Made by a program: the position numbers and the translations under genes
Origin: Metaphire vulgaris
Lineage: Eukaryota; Annelida; Clitellata; Crassiclitellata; Megascolecidae
Direction: 5' to 3'
Assembly: GCA_018105865.1 (NCBI GenBank)
Contig: CM030852.1
Coordinates: 13,685,945 to 13,749,944, forward strand
DNA: 64,000 nucleotides
Part shown: piece by piece, positions 32,401-47,400 of the stretch
Layout of the letters: every line of letters begins with the position of its first letter
How positions within the stretch are numbered: position 1 is the first letter of the stretch
Notes under the pieces: model-generated
Databases searched by the model: none
The model's input: the letters and a program-made list of their open reading frames with translations, nothing else
What the model was told of the DNA's origin: nothing

Positions 32401-35400
32401 CTTTTGCATATCAGCCTACTGTAGCACTAATATATGCATTGTCAAATGTCAAACAGGACATCAATTATATAATATTTTTGTGGTCTATAGAACTTGTCAT
32501 ACAAGAAACCAGCTCTCTTAAAGCCCCCTCTTATCTCTCGTTGATTTTTAGACATTTGACAAAGAACAGATTTCTGAAAGAGACTTTGTAGGCCTATTGT
32601 TGTTTCAAATTTTTTTTCGTGGCATTTCAATGCTCTAGAAAAAAATTGAGGCAGAATATATTGACAATTCTAGTACAGGTTTGACTCAGCTAAGCTGGGG
32701 ATACACGAAAATGTGGTTTTAATTTGTTTCATCACTCTTCTGACTTTTGCATATCAGCCTACTGTAGCACTAATATATGCATTGTCAATGTCAAACAGGA
32801 CATCAATTATATAATATTTTTGTGGTCTATAGAACTTGTCATACAAGAAACCAGCTCTCTTAAACCCCTTCTTATCTCTCTTTGATTTTTTTAGACATTT
32901 GAACAGATTGCTGAAAGATTTCTGGCCTATAGTTTCATTTCAAATGGATCACCATTTTTCGTGGCATTTCAAATGCTCTAGAAAAAAAATGAGGCAGAAT
33001 ATATTGACAATTCTAGTACAGGTTTGACTCAGCTAAGCTGGGGATACACAAAATGTGGTTTTAATTTGTTTCATCACTCTTCTGACTTTTGCATATCAGC
33101 CTACTGTAGCACTAATATATGCATTGTCAAATGTCAAACAGGACATCAATTATATAATATTTTTGTGGTCTATAGAACTTGTCATACAAGAAACCAGCTC
33201 TCTTAAAGCCCTTCTTATCTCTCGTTCGATTTTTAGACATTTGACAAAGAACAGATTTCTGAAAGACTTTGTATAGTGTTGTTTCAAATGGATCATTTTT
33301 TGTGGCATTTCAGAATGCTCTAGAAAAAATTGAGGCAGAATATATTGACAATTCTAGTACGGTTTGACTCAGCTAAGCTGGGGATACACAAAAATGTGGT
33401 TTTAATTTGTTTCATCACTCTTCTGACTTTTGCATATCAGCCTACTGTAGCACTAATATATGCATTGTCAATGTCAAACAGGTTATCAATTATATAATAT
33501 TTTTGTGGTCTATAGAACTTGTCATACAAGAAACCAGCTCTCTTAAAGCCCTTCTTATCTCTCGTTCGATTTTTAGACATTTGACAAAGAACAGATTTCT
33601 GAAAGACTTTGTATAGTGTTGTTTCAAATGGATCACCATTTTTTTCGTGGCATTTCAAATGCTCTAGAAAAAAATGAGGCAGAATATATTGACAATTCTA
33701 GTACAGTTTGACTCAGCTAAGCTGGGGATACACGAAAATGTGGTTTTAATTTGTTTCATCACTCTTCTGACTTTTGCATATCAGCCTACTGTAGCACTAA
33801 TATATGCATTGTCAAATGTCAAACAGGACATCAATTATATAATATTTTTGTGGTCTATAGAGACTTGTCATACAAGAAACCAGCTCTCTTAAACCCTTCT
33901 TATCTCTCTCTCTCGATTTTTAGACATTTGACAAAGAACAGATTTCTGAAAGACTTTGTATATAGTGTTTTCAAATGGATCACCATTTTCAGGGCATTTC
34001 AATGCTCTAGAAAAAATTGAGGCAGAATATATTGACAATTCTAGTACAGTTTGACTCAGCTAAGCTGGGGATACACGAAAATGTGGTTTTAATTTGTTTC
34101 ATCACTCTTCTGACTTTTGCATATCAGCCTACTGTAGCACTAATATATGCATTGTCAATGTCAAACAGGTTATCAATTATATAATATTTTTGTGGTCTAT
34201 AGAACTTGTCATACAAGAAACCAGCTCTCTTAAAGCCCTTCTTATCTCTCGTTCGATTTTTAGACATTTGACAGAGAACAGATTTCTGATAGTGTTGTTT
34301 CAAAGTGTTGTTTCATTTTTCGTGGCATTTCAAATGCTCTAGAAAAAAAATGAGACAGAATATATTGACAATTCTAGTACAGTTTGACTCAGCTAAGCTG
34401 GGGATACGAAAATGTGGTTTTAATTTGTTTCATCACTCTTCTGACTTTTGCATATCAGCCTACTGTAGCACTAATATATGCATTGTCAATGTCAAACAGG
34501 ACATCAATTATATAATATTTTTGTGGTCTATAGAACTTGTCATACAAGAAACCAGCTCTCTTAAAGCCCTTCTTATCTCTCGTTCGATTTTTTAGACATT
34601 TGACAGAACAGATTGCTGATTTCTGAATAGACTTTTCAAATGGTTCACCATTTTTCGTGGCATTTCAATGCTCTAGAAAAAAATTGAGACAGAATATATT
34701 GACAATTCTAGTACAGTTTGACTCAGCTAAGCTGGGGATACACGAAAATGTGGTTTTAATTTGTTTCATCACTCTTCTGACTTTTGCATATCAGCCTACT
34801 GTAGCACTAATATATGCATTGTCAAATGTCAAACAGGACATCAATTATATAATATTTTTGTGGTCTATAGAACTTGTCATACAAAAACCAGCTCTCTTAA
34901 AAAGCCCCTCTTATCTCTCGTTCGATTTTTAGACATTTGACAAGAACAGATTTCTGAAAGACTTTGTAGGCCTATAGTGTGTTTCAAATTTCATTTTCGT
35001 GGCATTTTCAAATGCTCTAGAAAAAAATTGAGGCAGAATATATTGACAATTCTAGTACGTTTTGACTCAGCTAAGCTGGGGATACACAAAAATGTGGTTT
35101 TAATTTGTTTCATCACTCTTCTGACTTTTGCATATCAGCCTACTGTAGCACTAATATATGCATTGTCAATGTCAAACAGGTTATCAATTATATAATATTT
35201 TTGTGGTCTATAGAACTTGTCATACAAGAAACCAGCTCTCTTAAACCCCTTCTTATCTCTCTCGTTGATTTTTAGACATTTGACAAAGAACAGATTGCTG
35301 AAAGACTTTGTAGGCCTAGTGTTGTTTCAAATGGATCACCATTTTTCGTGGCATTTCAAATGCTCTAGAAAAAATTGAGACAGAATATATTGACAATTCT

Positions 35401-38400
35401 AGTATGGTTTGACTCAGCTAAGCTGGGGATACACGAAAATGTGGTTTTAATTTGTTTCATCACTCTTCTGACTTTTGCATATCAGCCTACTGTAGCACTA
35501 ATATATGCATTGTCAATGTCAAACAGGTTATCAATTATATAATATTTTTGTGGTCTATAGAACTTGTCATACAAAAACCAGCTCTCTTAAACCCCTTCTT
35601 ATCTCTCTCGTTCGATTTTTAGACATTTGACAAAGAACAGATTTCTGAAAGACTTTGTTTATAGTGTCATTTCAAATGGATCATTTTTCGTGGCATTTCA
35701 ATGCTCTAGAAAAAATTGAGACAGAATATATTGACAATTCTAGTACAGTTTGACTCAGCTAAGCTGGGGATACACGAAAATGTGGTTTTAATTTGTTTCA
35801 TCACTCTTCTGACTTTTGCATATCAGCCTACTGTAGCACTAATATATGCATTGTCAATGTCAAACAGGTTATCAATTATATAATATTTTTGTGGTCTATA
35901 GAACTTGTCATACAAGAAACCAGCTCTCTTAAAGCCCTTCTTATCTCTCGTTCGAATTTTTAGACATTTGACAGAGAACAGATTTCTGAAAGACTTTGTA
36001 GGCCTATAGTGTCGTTTCAAATGGATCACCATTTTTGGGGGCATTTCAATGCTCTAGAAAAAATTGAGACAGAATATATTGACAATTCTAGTACAGTTTG
36101 ACTCAGCTAAGCTGGGGATACACGAAAATGTGGTTTTAATTTGTTTCATCACTCTTCTGACTTTTGCATATCAGCCTACTGTAGCACTAATATATGCATT
36201 GTCAAATGTCAAACAGGTTATCAATTATATAATTTTTTGTGGTCTATAGAACTTGTCATACAAAAACCAGCTCTCTTAAACCCCTTCTTATCTCTCGTTC
36301 GATTTTTAGACATTTGACAAAGAACAGATTTCTGAAAGACTTTGTGTATAGTGTTGTTTCAAATGGATCACCATTTTTCGTGGCATTTCAATGCTCTAGA
36401 AAAAAATTGAGACAGAATATATTGACAATTCTAGTACAGTTTGACTCAGCTAAGCTGGGGATACACGAAAATGTGGTTTTAATTTGTTTCATCACTCTTC
36501 TGACTTTTGCATAGCAGCCTACTGTAGCACTAATATATGCATTGTCAATGTCAAACAGGTTATCAATTATATAATATTTTTGTGGTCTATAGAACTTGTC
36601 ATACAAGAAACCAGCTCTCTTAAAGCCCTTCTTATCTCTCGTTCGATTTTTAGACATTTGACAGAGAACAGATTTGAAAGACTTTTGTTTGGCCTATAGT
36701 GTTTTTTCATTTTTCGTGGCATTTCAAATGCTCTAGAAAAAAATTGAGGCAGAATATATTGACAATTCTAGTACGGTTTGACTCAGCTAAGCTGGGGATA
36801 CACGAAAATGTGGTTTTAATTTGTTTCATCACTCTTCTGACTTTTGCATATCAGCCTACTGTAGCACTAATATATGCATTGTCAATGTCAAACAGGACAT
36901 CAATTATATAATATTTTTGTGGTCTATAGAACTTGTCATACAAGAAACCAGCTCTCTTAAAGCCCTTCTTATCTCTCGTTCGATTTTTAGACATTTGACA
37001 AAGAACAGATTGCTGAAAGACTTTGTAGGCCTATAAAAGTCTTTTCAAATGGATCACCATTTTTTCGGGCATTTCAATGCTCTAGAAAAAAATTGAGACA
37101 GAATATATTGACAATTCTAGTACGGTTTGACTCAGCTAAGCTGGGGATACACGAAAATGTGGTTTTAATTTGTTTCATCACTCTTCTGACTTTTGCATAT
37201 CAGCCCTGTGTAGCACTAATATATGCATTGTCAAATGTCAAACAGGACATCAATTATATAATATTTTTGTGGTCTATAGAACTTGTCATACAAAAACCAG
37301 CTCTCTTAAACCCCTTCTTATCTCTCGTTCGATTTTTAGACATTTGACAAAGAACAGATTGCTGAAAGAAAGACTTTTGTGGCCTATAGTGTTGTTTCAA
37401 ATTGATTCATTTTTCGTGGCATTTCAATGCTCTAGAAAAAAATTGAGGCAGAATATATTGACAATTCTAGTACAGTTTGACTCAGCTAAGCTGGGGATAC
37501 ACGAAAATGTGGTTTTAATTTGTTTCATCACTCTTCTGACTTTTGCATATCAGCCTACTGTAGCACTAATATATGCATTGTCAATGTCAAACAGGTTATC
37601 AATTATATAATATTTTTGTGGTCTATAGAACTTGTCATACAAGAAACCAGCTCTCTTAAAGCCCTTCTTATCTCTCGTTCGATTTTTAGACATTTGACAA
37701 AGAACAGATTGCTGAAAGACTTTGTATAGTGTTTCAAATGGATCATTTTTTTCGGGCATTTCAATGCTCTAGAAAAAAATTGAGGCAGAATATATTGACA
37801 ATTCTAGTACGGTTTGACTCAGCTAAGCTGAGGATACACGAAAATGTGGTTTTAATTTGTTTCATCACTCTTCTGACTTTTGCATATCAGCCTACTGTAG
37901 CACTAATATATGCATTGTCAATGTCAAACAGGTTATCAATTATATAATATTTTTGTGGTCTATAGAACTTGTCATACAAGAAACCAGCTCTCTTAAAGCC
38001 CTTCTTATCTCTCGTTCGATTTTTAGACATTTGACAAAGAACAGATTTCTGAAAGACTTTGTATAGTGTTGTTTCAATTTTCGTGGCATTTCAATGCTCT
38101 AGAAAAAAAAATTGAGACAGAATATATTGACAATTCTAGTACGGTTTGACTCAGCTAAGCTGGGGATACACGAAAATGTGGTTTTAATTTGTTTCATCAC
38201 TCTTCTGACTTTTGCATATCAGCCTACTGTAGCACTAATATATGCATTGTCAATGTCAAACAGGTTATCAATTATATAATATTTTTGTGGTCTATAGAAC
38301 TTGTCATACAAGAAACCAGCTCTCTTAAACCCCTTCTTATCTCTTTCGATTTTTAGACATTTTTACAAAGAACAGATTGCTGAAAGACTTTGTATAGTGT

Positions 38401-41400
38401 TGTTTCAAATGGATCACCATTTTTGGCATTTCAATGCTCTAGAATAAAATTGAGACAGAATATATTGACAATTCTAGTACAGTTTGACTCAGCTAAGCTG
38501 GGGATACACGAAAATGTGGTTTTAATTTGTTTCATCACTCTTCTGACTTTTGCATATCAGCCTACTGTAGCACTAATATATGCATGCATTGTCAAATGTC
38601 AAACAGGTTATCAATTATATAATATTTTTGTGGTCTATAGAACTTGTCATACAAAAAACCAGCTCTCTTAAACCCCTTCTTATCTCTCGTTCGATTTTTT
38701 AGACATTTCACAGAGAACAGATTTCTGAAAGACTTTGTTTGTATAGTGGATCACCATTTTCGTGGCATTTTCAATGCTCTAGAAAAAAATTGAGACAGAA
38801 TATATTGACAATTCTAGTACGGTTTGACTCAGCTAAGCTGGGGATACACGAAAATGTGGTTTTAATTTGTTTCATCACTCTTCTGACTTTTGCATATCAG
38901 CCTACTGTAGCACTAATATATGCATTGTCAATGTCAAACAGGTTATCAATTATATAATATTTTTGTGGTCTATAGAACTTGTCATACAAGAAACCAGCTC
39001 TCTTAAAGCCTTCTTATCTCTCGTTTCGATTTTTAGACATTTGACAAAGAACAGATTGCTGAAAGACTTTGTAGGCCTATAGTGTCGTTTCAAATGGATC
39101 ACCATTTTTCGTGGCATTTCGAAAGCTCTAGAAAAAAATTGAGACAGAATATATTGACAATTCTAGTACGGTTTGACTCAGCTAAGCTGGGGATACACAA
39201 AAATGTGGTTTTAATTTGTTTCATCACTCTTCTGACTTTTGCATATCAGCCTACTGTAGCACTAATATATGCATTGTCAAATGTCAAACAGGTTATCAAT
39301 TATATAATATTTTTGTGGTCTATAGAACTTGTCATACAAGAAACCAGCTCTCTTAAAGCCCTTCTTATCTCTCGTTCGATTTTTAGACATTTGACAGAGA
39401 ACAGATTTCTGAAAGACTTTGTATAGTGTTTCATTTCATTTTTCGGGCATTTCAATGCTCTAGAAAAAATTGAGACAGAATATATTGACAATTCTAGTAC
39501 GGTTTGACTCAGCTAAGCTGGGGATACACGAAAATGTGGTTTTAATTTGTTTCATCACTCTTCTGACTTTTGCATATCAGCCTACTGTAGCACTAATATA
39601 TGCATTGTCAATGTCAAACAGGACATCAATTATATAATATTTTTGTGGTCTATAGAACTTGTCATACAAGAAACCAGCTCTCTTAAAGCCCTTCTTATCT
39701 CTCGTTCGATTTTTTAGACATTTGACAAAGAACAGATTTGAAAGACTTTGTAGGCCTATACTTTTTTCAAATGGATCACCATTTTTCGTGGCATTTCAAT
39801 GCTCTAGAAAAAATTGAGACAGAATATATTGACAATTCTAGTACGGTTTGACTCAGCTAAGCTGGGGATACACGAAAAATGTGGTTTTAATTTGTTTCAT
39901 CACTCTTCTGACTTTTGCATATCAGCCTACTGTAGCACTAATATATGCATTGTCAAATGTCAAACAGGACATCAATTATATAATATTTTTGTGGTCTATA
40001 GAACTTGTCATACAAGAAACCAGCTCTCTTAAAAGCCCTTCTTATCTCTCGTTCGATTTTTAGACATTTGACAAAGAACAGATTGCTGAAAGACTTTGTG
40101 GCCTATAGTTTGTTTCAAATGGATCACCATTTTTCAGGGGCATTTCAATGCTCTAGAAAAAAATTGAGGCAGAATATATTGACAATTCTAGTACGGTTTG
40201 ACTCAGCTAAGCTGGGGATACACGAAAATGTGGTTTTAATTTGTTTCATCACTCTTCTGACTTTTGCATATCAGCCTACTGTAGCACTAATATATGCATT
40301 GTCAATGTCAAACAGGTTATCAATTATATAATATTTTTGTGGTCTATAGAACTTGTCATACAAGAAACCAGCTCTCTTAAAGCCCTTCTTATCTCTCGTT
40401 CGATTTTTAGACATTTGACAGAGAACAGATTTCTGAAAGACTTTGTAGGCCTATAGTTTCATTTTCAAATGGATTTCATTTTTCGTGGCATTTCAATGCT
40501 CTAGAAAAAAAATTGAGGCAGAATATATTGACAATTCTAGTACAGTTTTGACTCAGCTAAGCTGGGGATACACGAAAATGTGGTTTTAATTTGTTTCATC
40601 ACTCTTCTGACTTTTGCATATCAGCCTACTGTAGCACTAATATATGCATTGTCCAATGTCAAACAGGTTATCAATTATATAATATTTTTGTGGTCTATAG
40701 AACTTGTCATACAAGAAACCAGCTCTCTTAAACCCTTCTTATCTCTCTCGTTGATTTTTAGACATTTAACAAAGAACAGATTGCTGAAAGACTTTGTAGG
40801 CCTATAGTGTTGTTTTTCAAATGGATCACCATTTTTCAGGGCATTTCTGCTCTAGAAAAAATTGAGACAGAATATATTGACAATTCTAGTACAGTTTGAC
40901 TCAGCTAAGCTGGGGATACACGAAAATGTGGTTTTAATTTGTTTCATCACTCTTCTGACTTTTGCATATCAGCCTACTGTAGCACTAATATATGCATTGT
41001 CAAATGTCAAACAGGTTATCAATTATATATATATTTTTGTGGTCTATAGAACTTGTCATACAAGAAACCAGCTCTCTTAAAGCCCTTCTTATCTCTCGTT
41101 CGATTTTTAGACATTTGACAAAGAACAGATTTCTGAAAGACTTTGTATAGTGTTGTTTCAAATGGATCACCATTTTTCGTGGCATTTCAATGCTCTAGAA
41201 AAAATTGAGACAGAATATATTGACAATTCTAGTACGGTTTGACTCAGCTAAGCTGGGGATACACGAAAATGTGGTTTTAATTTGTTTCATCACTCTTCTG
41301 ACTTTTGCATATCAGCCTACTGTAGCACTAATATATGCATTGTCAATGTCAAACAGGTTATCAATTATATAATATTTTTGTGGTCTATAGAACTTGTCAT

Positions 41401-44400
41401 ACAAGAAACCAGCTCTCTTAAAACCCTTCTTATCTCTCGTTCGATTTTTAGACATTTGACACAAAGAACAGATTGCTGAAAGACTTTGTATAGTGTTATT
41501 TTTTCAAATGGATCACCATTTTTCAGGGCATTTCAATGCTCTAGAAAAAATTGAGACAGAATATATTGACAATTCTAGTACAGGTTTGACTCAGCTAAGC
41601 TGGGGATACACGAAAATGTGGTTTTAATTTGTTTCATCACTCTTCTGACTTTTGCATATCAGCCTACTGTAGCACTAATATATGCATTGTCCAATGTCAA
41701 ACAGGACATCAATTATATAATATTTTTGTGGTCTATAGAACTTGTCATACAAAAACCAGCTCTCTTAAAGCCCTCTTATCTCTCGTTCGATTTTTAGACA
41801 TTTGACAGAGAACAGATTTCTGAAAGACTTTGTATAGTGTTGTTTCAAATGGATTTTCGTGGCATTTCAATGCTCTAGAAAAAAAAAATTGAGACAGAAT
41901 ATATTGACAATCTAGTACGGTTTGACTCAGCTAAGCTGGGGATACACGAAAATGTGGTTTTAATTTGTTTCATCACTCTTCTGACTTTTGCATATCAGCC
42001 TACTGTAGCACTAATATATGCATTGTCAATGTCAAACAGGACATCAATTATATAAATATTTTTGTGGTCTATAGAACTTGTCATACAAGAAACCAGCTCT
42101 CTTAAAGCCCTTCTTATCTCTCGTTCGATTTTTAGACATTTGACAAAGAACAGATTTCTGAAAGACTTTGTATAGTGTTTTCAAATGGATCACCATTTTT
42201 CGGTGGCATTTCAAATGCTCTAGAAAAAAATTGAGACAGAATATATTGACAATTCTAGTACGGTTTGACTCAGCTAAGCTGGGGATACACGAAAATGTGG
42301 TTTTAATTTGTTTCATCACTCTTCTGACTTTTGCATATCAGCCTACTGTAGCACTAATATATGCATTGTCAAATGTCAAAAACAGGTTATCAATTATATA
42401 ATATTTTTGTGGTCTATAGAACTTGTCATACAAGAAACCAGCTCTCTTAAAGCCCTTCTTATCTCTCGTTCGATTTTTTAGACATTTGACAAGAACAGAT
42501 TTGAAAGACTTTGTATAGTGTTTCAAATGGATCATTTTTCGTGGCATTTCAATGCTCTAGAAAAAAATTGAGACAGAATATATTGACAATTCTAGTACGG
42601 TTTGACTCAGCTAAGCTGGGGATACACGAAAATGTGGTTTTAATTTGTTTCATCACTCTTCTGACTTTTGCATATCAGCCTACTGTAGCACTAATATATG
42701 CATTGTCAATGTCAAACAGGTTATCAATTATATAATATTTTTGTGGTCTATAGAACTTGTCATACAAGAAACCAGCTCTCTTAAAGCCCTTCTTATCTCT
42801 CGTTCGATTTTTAGACATTTGACAAGAACAGATTTCTGAAAGACTTTGTAGGCCTATAGTGTTGTTTCATTTTTTTTGGCATTTCAAAATGCTCTAGAAA
42901 AAAATTGAGGCAGAATATATTGACAATTCTAGTACGGTTTGACTCAGCTAAGCTGAGGATACACGAAAATGTGGTTTTAATTTGTTTCATCACTCTTCTG
43001 ACTTTTGCATATCAGCCTACTGTAGCACTAATATATGCATTGTCAATGTCAAACAGGTTATCAATTATATAATATTTTTGTGGTCTATAGAACTTGTCAT
43101 ACAAAAACCAGCTCTCTTAAACCCCTTCTTATCTCTCGTTCGATTTTTAGACATTTGACAAAGAACAGATTTCTGAAAGACTTTGTATAGTGTTGTTGGA
43201 TCACCATTTTCGGGGCATTTCAGAATGCTCTAGAAAAAATTGAGACAGAATATATTGACAATTCTAGTACGGTTTGACTCAGCTAAGCTGGGGATACACG
43301 AAAATGTGGTTTTAATTTGTTTCATCACTCTTCTGACTTTTGCATATCAGCCTACTGTAGCACTAATATATGCATTGTCAATGTCAAACAGGGATCAATT
43401 AATATATAATATTTTTGTGGTCTATAGAACTTGTCATACAAAAACCAGCTCTCTTAAAGCCCCTCTTATATCTCTCTTCGATTTTTAGACATTTGACAAA
43501 GAACAGATTTCTGAAAGACTTTGTAGGCCTATAGTGTTGTTTCAAATGGATCACCATTTTTCGGGCATTTCAATGCTCTAGAAAAAATTGAGACAGAATA
43601 TATTGACAATTCTAGTACGGTTTGACTCAGCTAAGCTGGGGATACACGAAAATGTGGTTTTAATTTGTTTCATCACTCTTCTGACTTTTGCATATCAGCC
43701 TACTGTAGCACTAATATATGCATTGTCAAATGTCAAACAGGTTATCAATTATATAATATTTTTGTGGTCTATAGAACTTGTCATACAAGAAACCAGCTCT
43801 CTTAAACCCCTTCTTATCTCTCGTTCGATTTTTAGACATTTGACAAAGAACAGATTTCTGAAAGACTTTGTATAGTGTTGTTTCAAATGGATCACCATTT
43901 TTGTGGCATTTCAAATGCTCTAGAAAAAAAATTGAGACAGAATATATTGACAATTCTAGTACGGTTTGACTCAGCTAAGCTGGGGATACACGAAAATGTG
44001 GTTTTAATTTGTTTCATCACTCTTCTGACTTTTGCATATCAGCCTACTGTAGCACTAATATATGCATTGTCCAATGTCAAACAGGGACATCAATTATATA
44101 ATATTTTTGTGGTCTATAGAACTTGTCATACAAGAAACCAGCTCTCTTAAACCCCTTCTTATCTCTCGTTCGATTTTTAGACATTTGACAAAGAACAGAT
44201 TGCTGAAAGACTTTGTATATAGTGTCGTTTCAAATGGATCACCATTTTTCGGGGCATTTCGAATGCTCTAGAAAAAATTGAGGCAGAATATATTGACAAT
44301 TCTAGTACGGTTTGACTCAGCTAAGCTGGGGATACACAAAAATGTGGTTTTAATTTGTTTCATCACTCTTCTGACTTTTGCATATCAGCCTACTGTAGCA

Positions 44401-47400
44401 CTAATATATGCATTGTCAAATGTCAAACAGGTTATCAATTATATAATATTTTTGTGGTCTATAGAACTTGTCATACAAGAAACCAGCTCTCTTAAAGCCC
44501 CTTCTTATCTCTCGTTCGATTTTTAGACATTTGACAAAGAACAGATTTCTGAAAGACTTTGTATAGTGTTGTTTTTCATTTTCACCATTTTTCGGGGCAT
44601 TTCAATGCTCTAGAAAAAATTGAGACAGAATATATTGACAATTCTAGTACGGTTTGACTCAGCTAAGCTGGGGATACACGAAAATGTGGTTTTAATTTGT
44701 TTCATCACTCTTCTGACTTTTGCATATCAGCCTACTGTAGCACTAATATATGCATTGTCAATGTCAAACAGGTTATCAATTATATAATATTTTTGTGGTC
44801 TATAGAACTTGTCATACAAGAAACCAGCTCTCTTAAACCCCTTCTTATCTCTCGTTCGATTTTTAGACATTTGACAAAGAACAGATTTCTGAAAGACTTT
44901 GTAGGCCTATAGTGTTTTCAAATGGATCACCATTTTTCGTGGCATTTCAATGCTCTAGAAAAAATTGAGACAGAATATATTGACAATTCTAGTACAGTTT
45001 GACTCAGCTAAGCTGGGGATACACGAAAATGTGGTTTTAATTTGTTTCATCACTCTTCTGACTTTTGCATATCAGCCTACTGTAGCACTAATATAATATG
45101 CATTGTCAAATGTCAAACAGGTTATCAATTATATATAATATTTTTGTGGTCTATAGAACTTGTCATACAAGAAACCAGCTCTCTTAAACCCCTTCTTATC
45201 TCGTTCGATTTTTTAGACATTTGACAAAGAACAGATTTCTGAAACTTTGACTTTGTATAGTGTTGTTTCAAATGGATCACCATTTTCGGGCATTTCAATG
45301 CTCTAGAAAAAAATTGAGACAGAATATATTGACAATTCTAGTACGGTTTGACTCAGCTAAGCTGGGGATACACGAAAATGTGGTTTTAATTTGTTTCATC
45401 ACTCTTCTGACTTTTGCATATCAGCCTACTGTAGCACTAATATATGCATTGTCAATGTCAAACAGGTTATCAATTATATAATATTTTTGTGGTCTATAGA
45501 ACTTGTCATACAAGAAACCAGCTCTCTTAAAGCCCTTCTTATCTCTCGTTCGATTTTTAGACATTTGAAAGAACAGATTGCTGAAAGATTTGTAGGCCTA
45601 TAGACTTTTCAAATGGATCACCATTTTTCGTGGCATTTCAGATGCTCTAGAAAAAATTGAGACAGAATATATTGACAATTCTAGTACGGTTTGACTCAGC
45701 TAAGCTGGGGATACACGAAAATGTGGTTTTAATTTGTTTCATCACTCTTCTGACTTTTGCATATCAGCCTACTAGCACTAATAATATGCATTGTCAAATG
45801 TCAAACAGGACATCAATTATATAATATTTTTGTGGTCTATAGAACTTGTCATACAAGAAACCAGCTCTCTTAAAGCCCTTCTTATCTCTCGTTCGATTTT
45901 TAGACATTTGACAAAGAACAGATTGCTGAAAGACTTTGTAGGCCTATAGTGTTGTTTCAAATGGATCACCATTTTTCGTGGCATTTCAGAATGCTCTAGA
46001 AAAAAATTGAGGCAGAATATATTGACAATTCTAGTACGGTTTGACTCAGCTAAGCTGGGGATACACGAAAATGTGGTTTTAATTTGTTTCATCACTCTTC
46101 TGACTTTTGCATATCAGCCTACTGTAGCACTAATATATGCATTGTCAATGTCAAACAGGTTATCAATTATATAATATTTTTGTGGTCTATAGACTTGTTG
46201 TCATACAAAAAACCAGCTCTCTTAAACCCCTTCTTATCTCTCGTTCGATTTTTAGACATTTGACAAAGAACAGATTTCTGAAAGACTTTGTATAGTGTTG
46301 TGGATCACCATTTTCGGGCATTTCAATGCTCTAGAAAAAATTGAGACAGAATATATTGACAATTCTAGTACGGTTTGACTCAGCTAAGCTGGGGATACAC
46401 GAAAATGTGGTTTTAATTTGTTTCATCACTCTTCTGACTTTTGCATATCAGCCTACTGTAGCACTAATATATGCATTGTCAATGTCAAAAAACAGGTTAT
46501 CAATTATATAATATTTTTTTGTGGTCTATAGAACTTGTCATACAAGAAACCAGCTCTCTTAAAGCCCCTTCTTATCTCTCGTTCGATTTTTTAGACATTT
46601 GACAGAGAACAGATTTCTGAAAGACTTTGTATAGTGTTTCAAATTCATTTTTTTGGTGGCATTTCAATGCTCTAGAAAAAAAATTGAGGCAGAATATATT
46701 GACAATTCTAGTACGGTTTGACTCAGCTAAGCTGGGGATACACGAAAATGTGGTTTTAATTTGTTTCATCACTCTTCTGACTTTTGCATATCAGCCTACT
46801 GTAGCACTAATATATGCATTGTCAATGTCAACAGGTTATCAATATATAATATTTTTGTGGTCTATAGAACTTGTCATACAAGAAACCAGCTCTCTTAAAG
46901 CCCTTCTTATCTCTCGTTCGATTTTTAGAGACATTTGAACAGATTGCTGAAAGACTTTGTAAAGACCTTTGTATAGTTTCAAATGGATTCATTTTTTGGG
47001 GCATTTCAATGCTCTAGAAAAAATTGAGACAGAATATATTGACAATTCTAGTACAGGTTTGACTCAGCTAAGCTGGGGATACACGAAAATGTGGTTTTAA
47101 TTTGTTTCATCACTCTTCTGACTTTTGCATATCAGCCTACTGTAGCACTAATATATGCATTGTCAAATGTCAAACAGGTTATCAATTATATAATATTTTT
47201 GTGGTCTATAGAACTTGTCATACAAAAAACCAGCTCTCTTAAAAACCCTTCTTATCTCTCGTTCGATTTTTAGACATTTAACAAAGACAGATTGCTGAAA
47301 GAGATTTCTGGCCTATACTTTGTTTCAAATGGATTTCATTTTCGTGGCATTTCAATGCTCTAGAAAAAAATTGAGACAGAATATATTGACAATTCTAGTA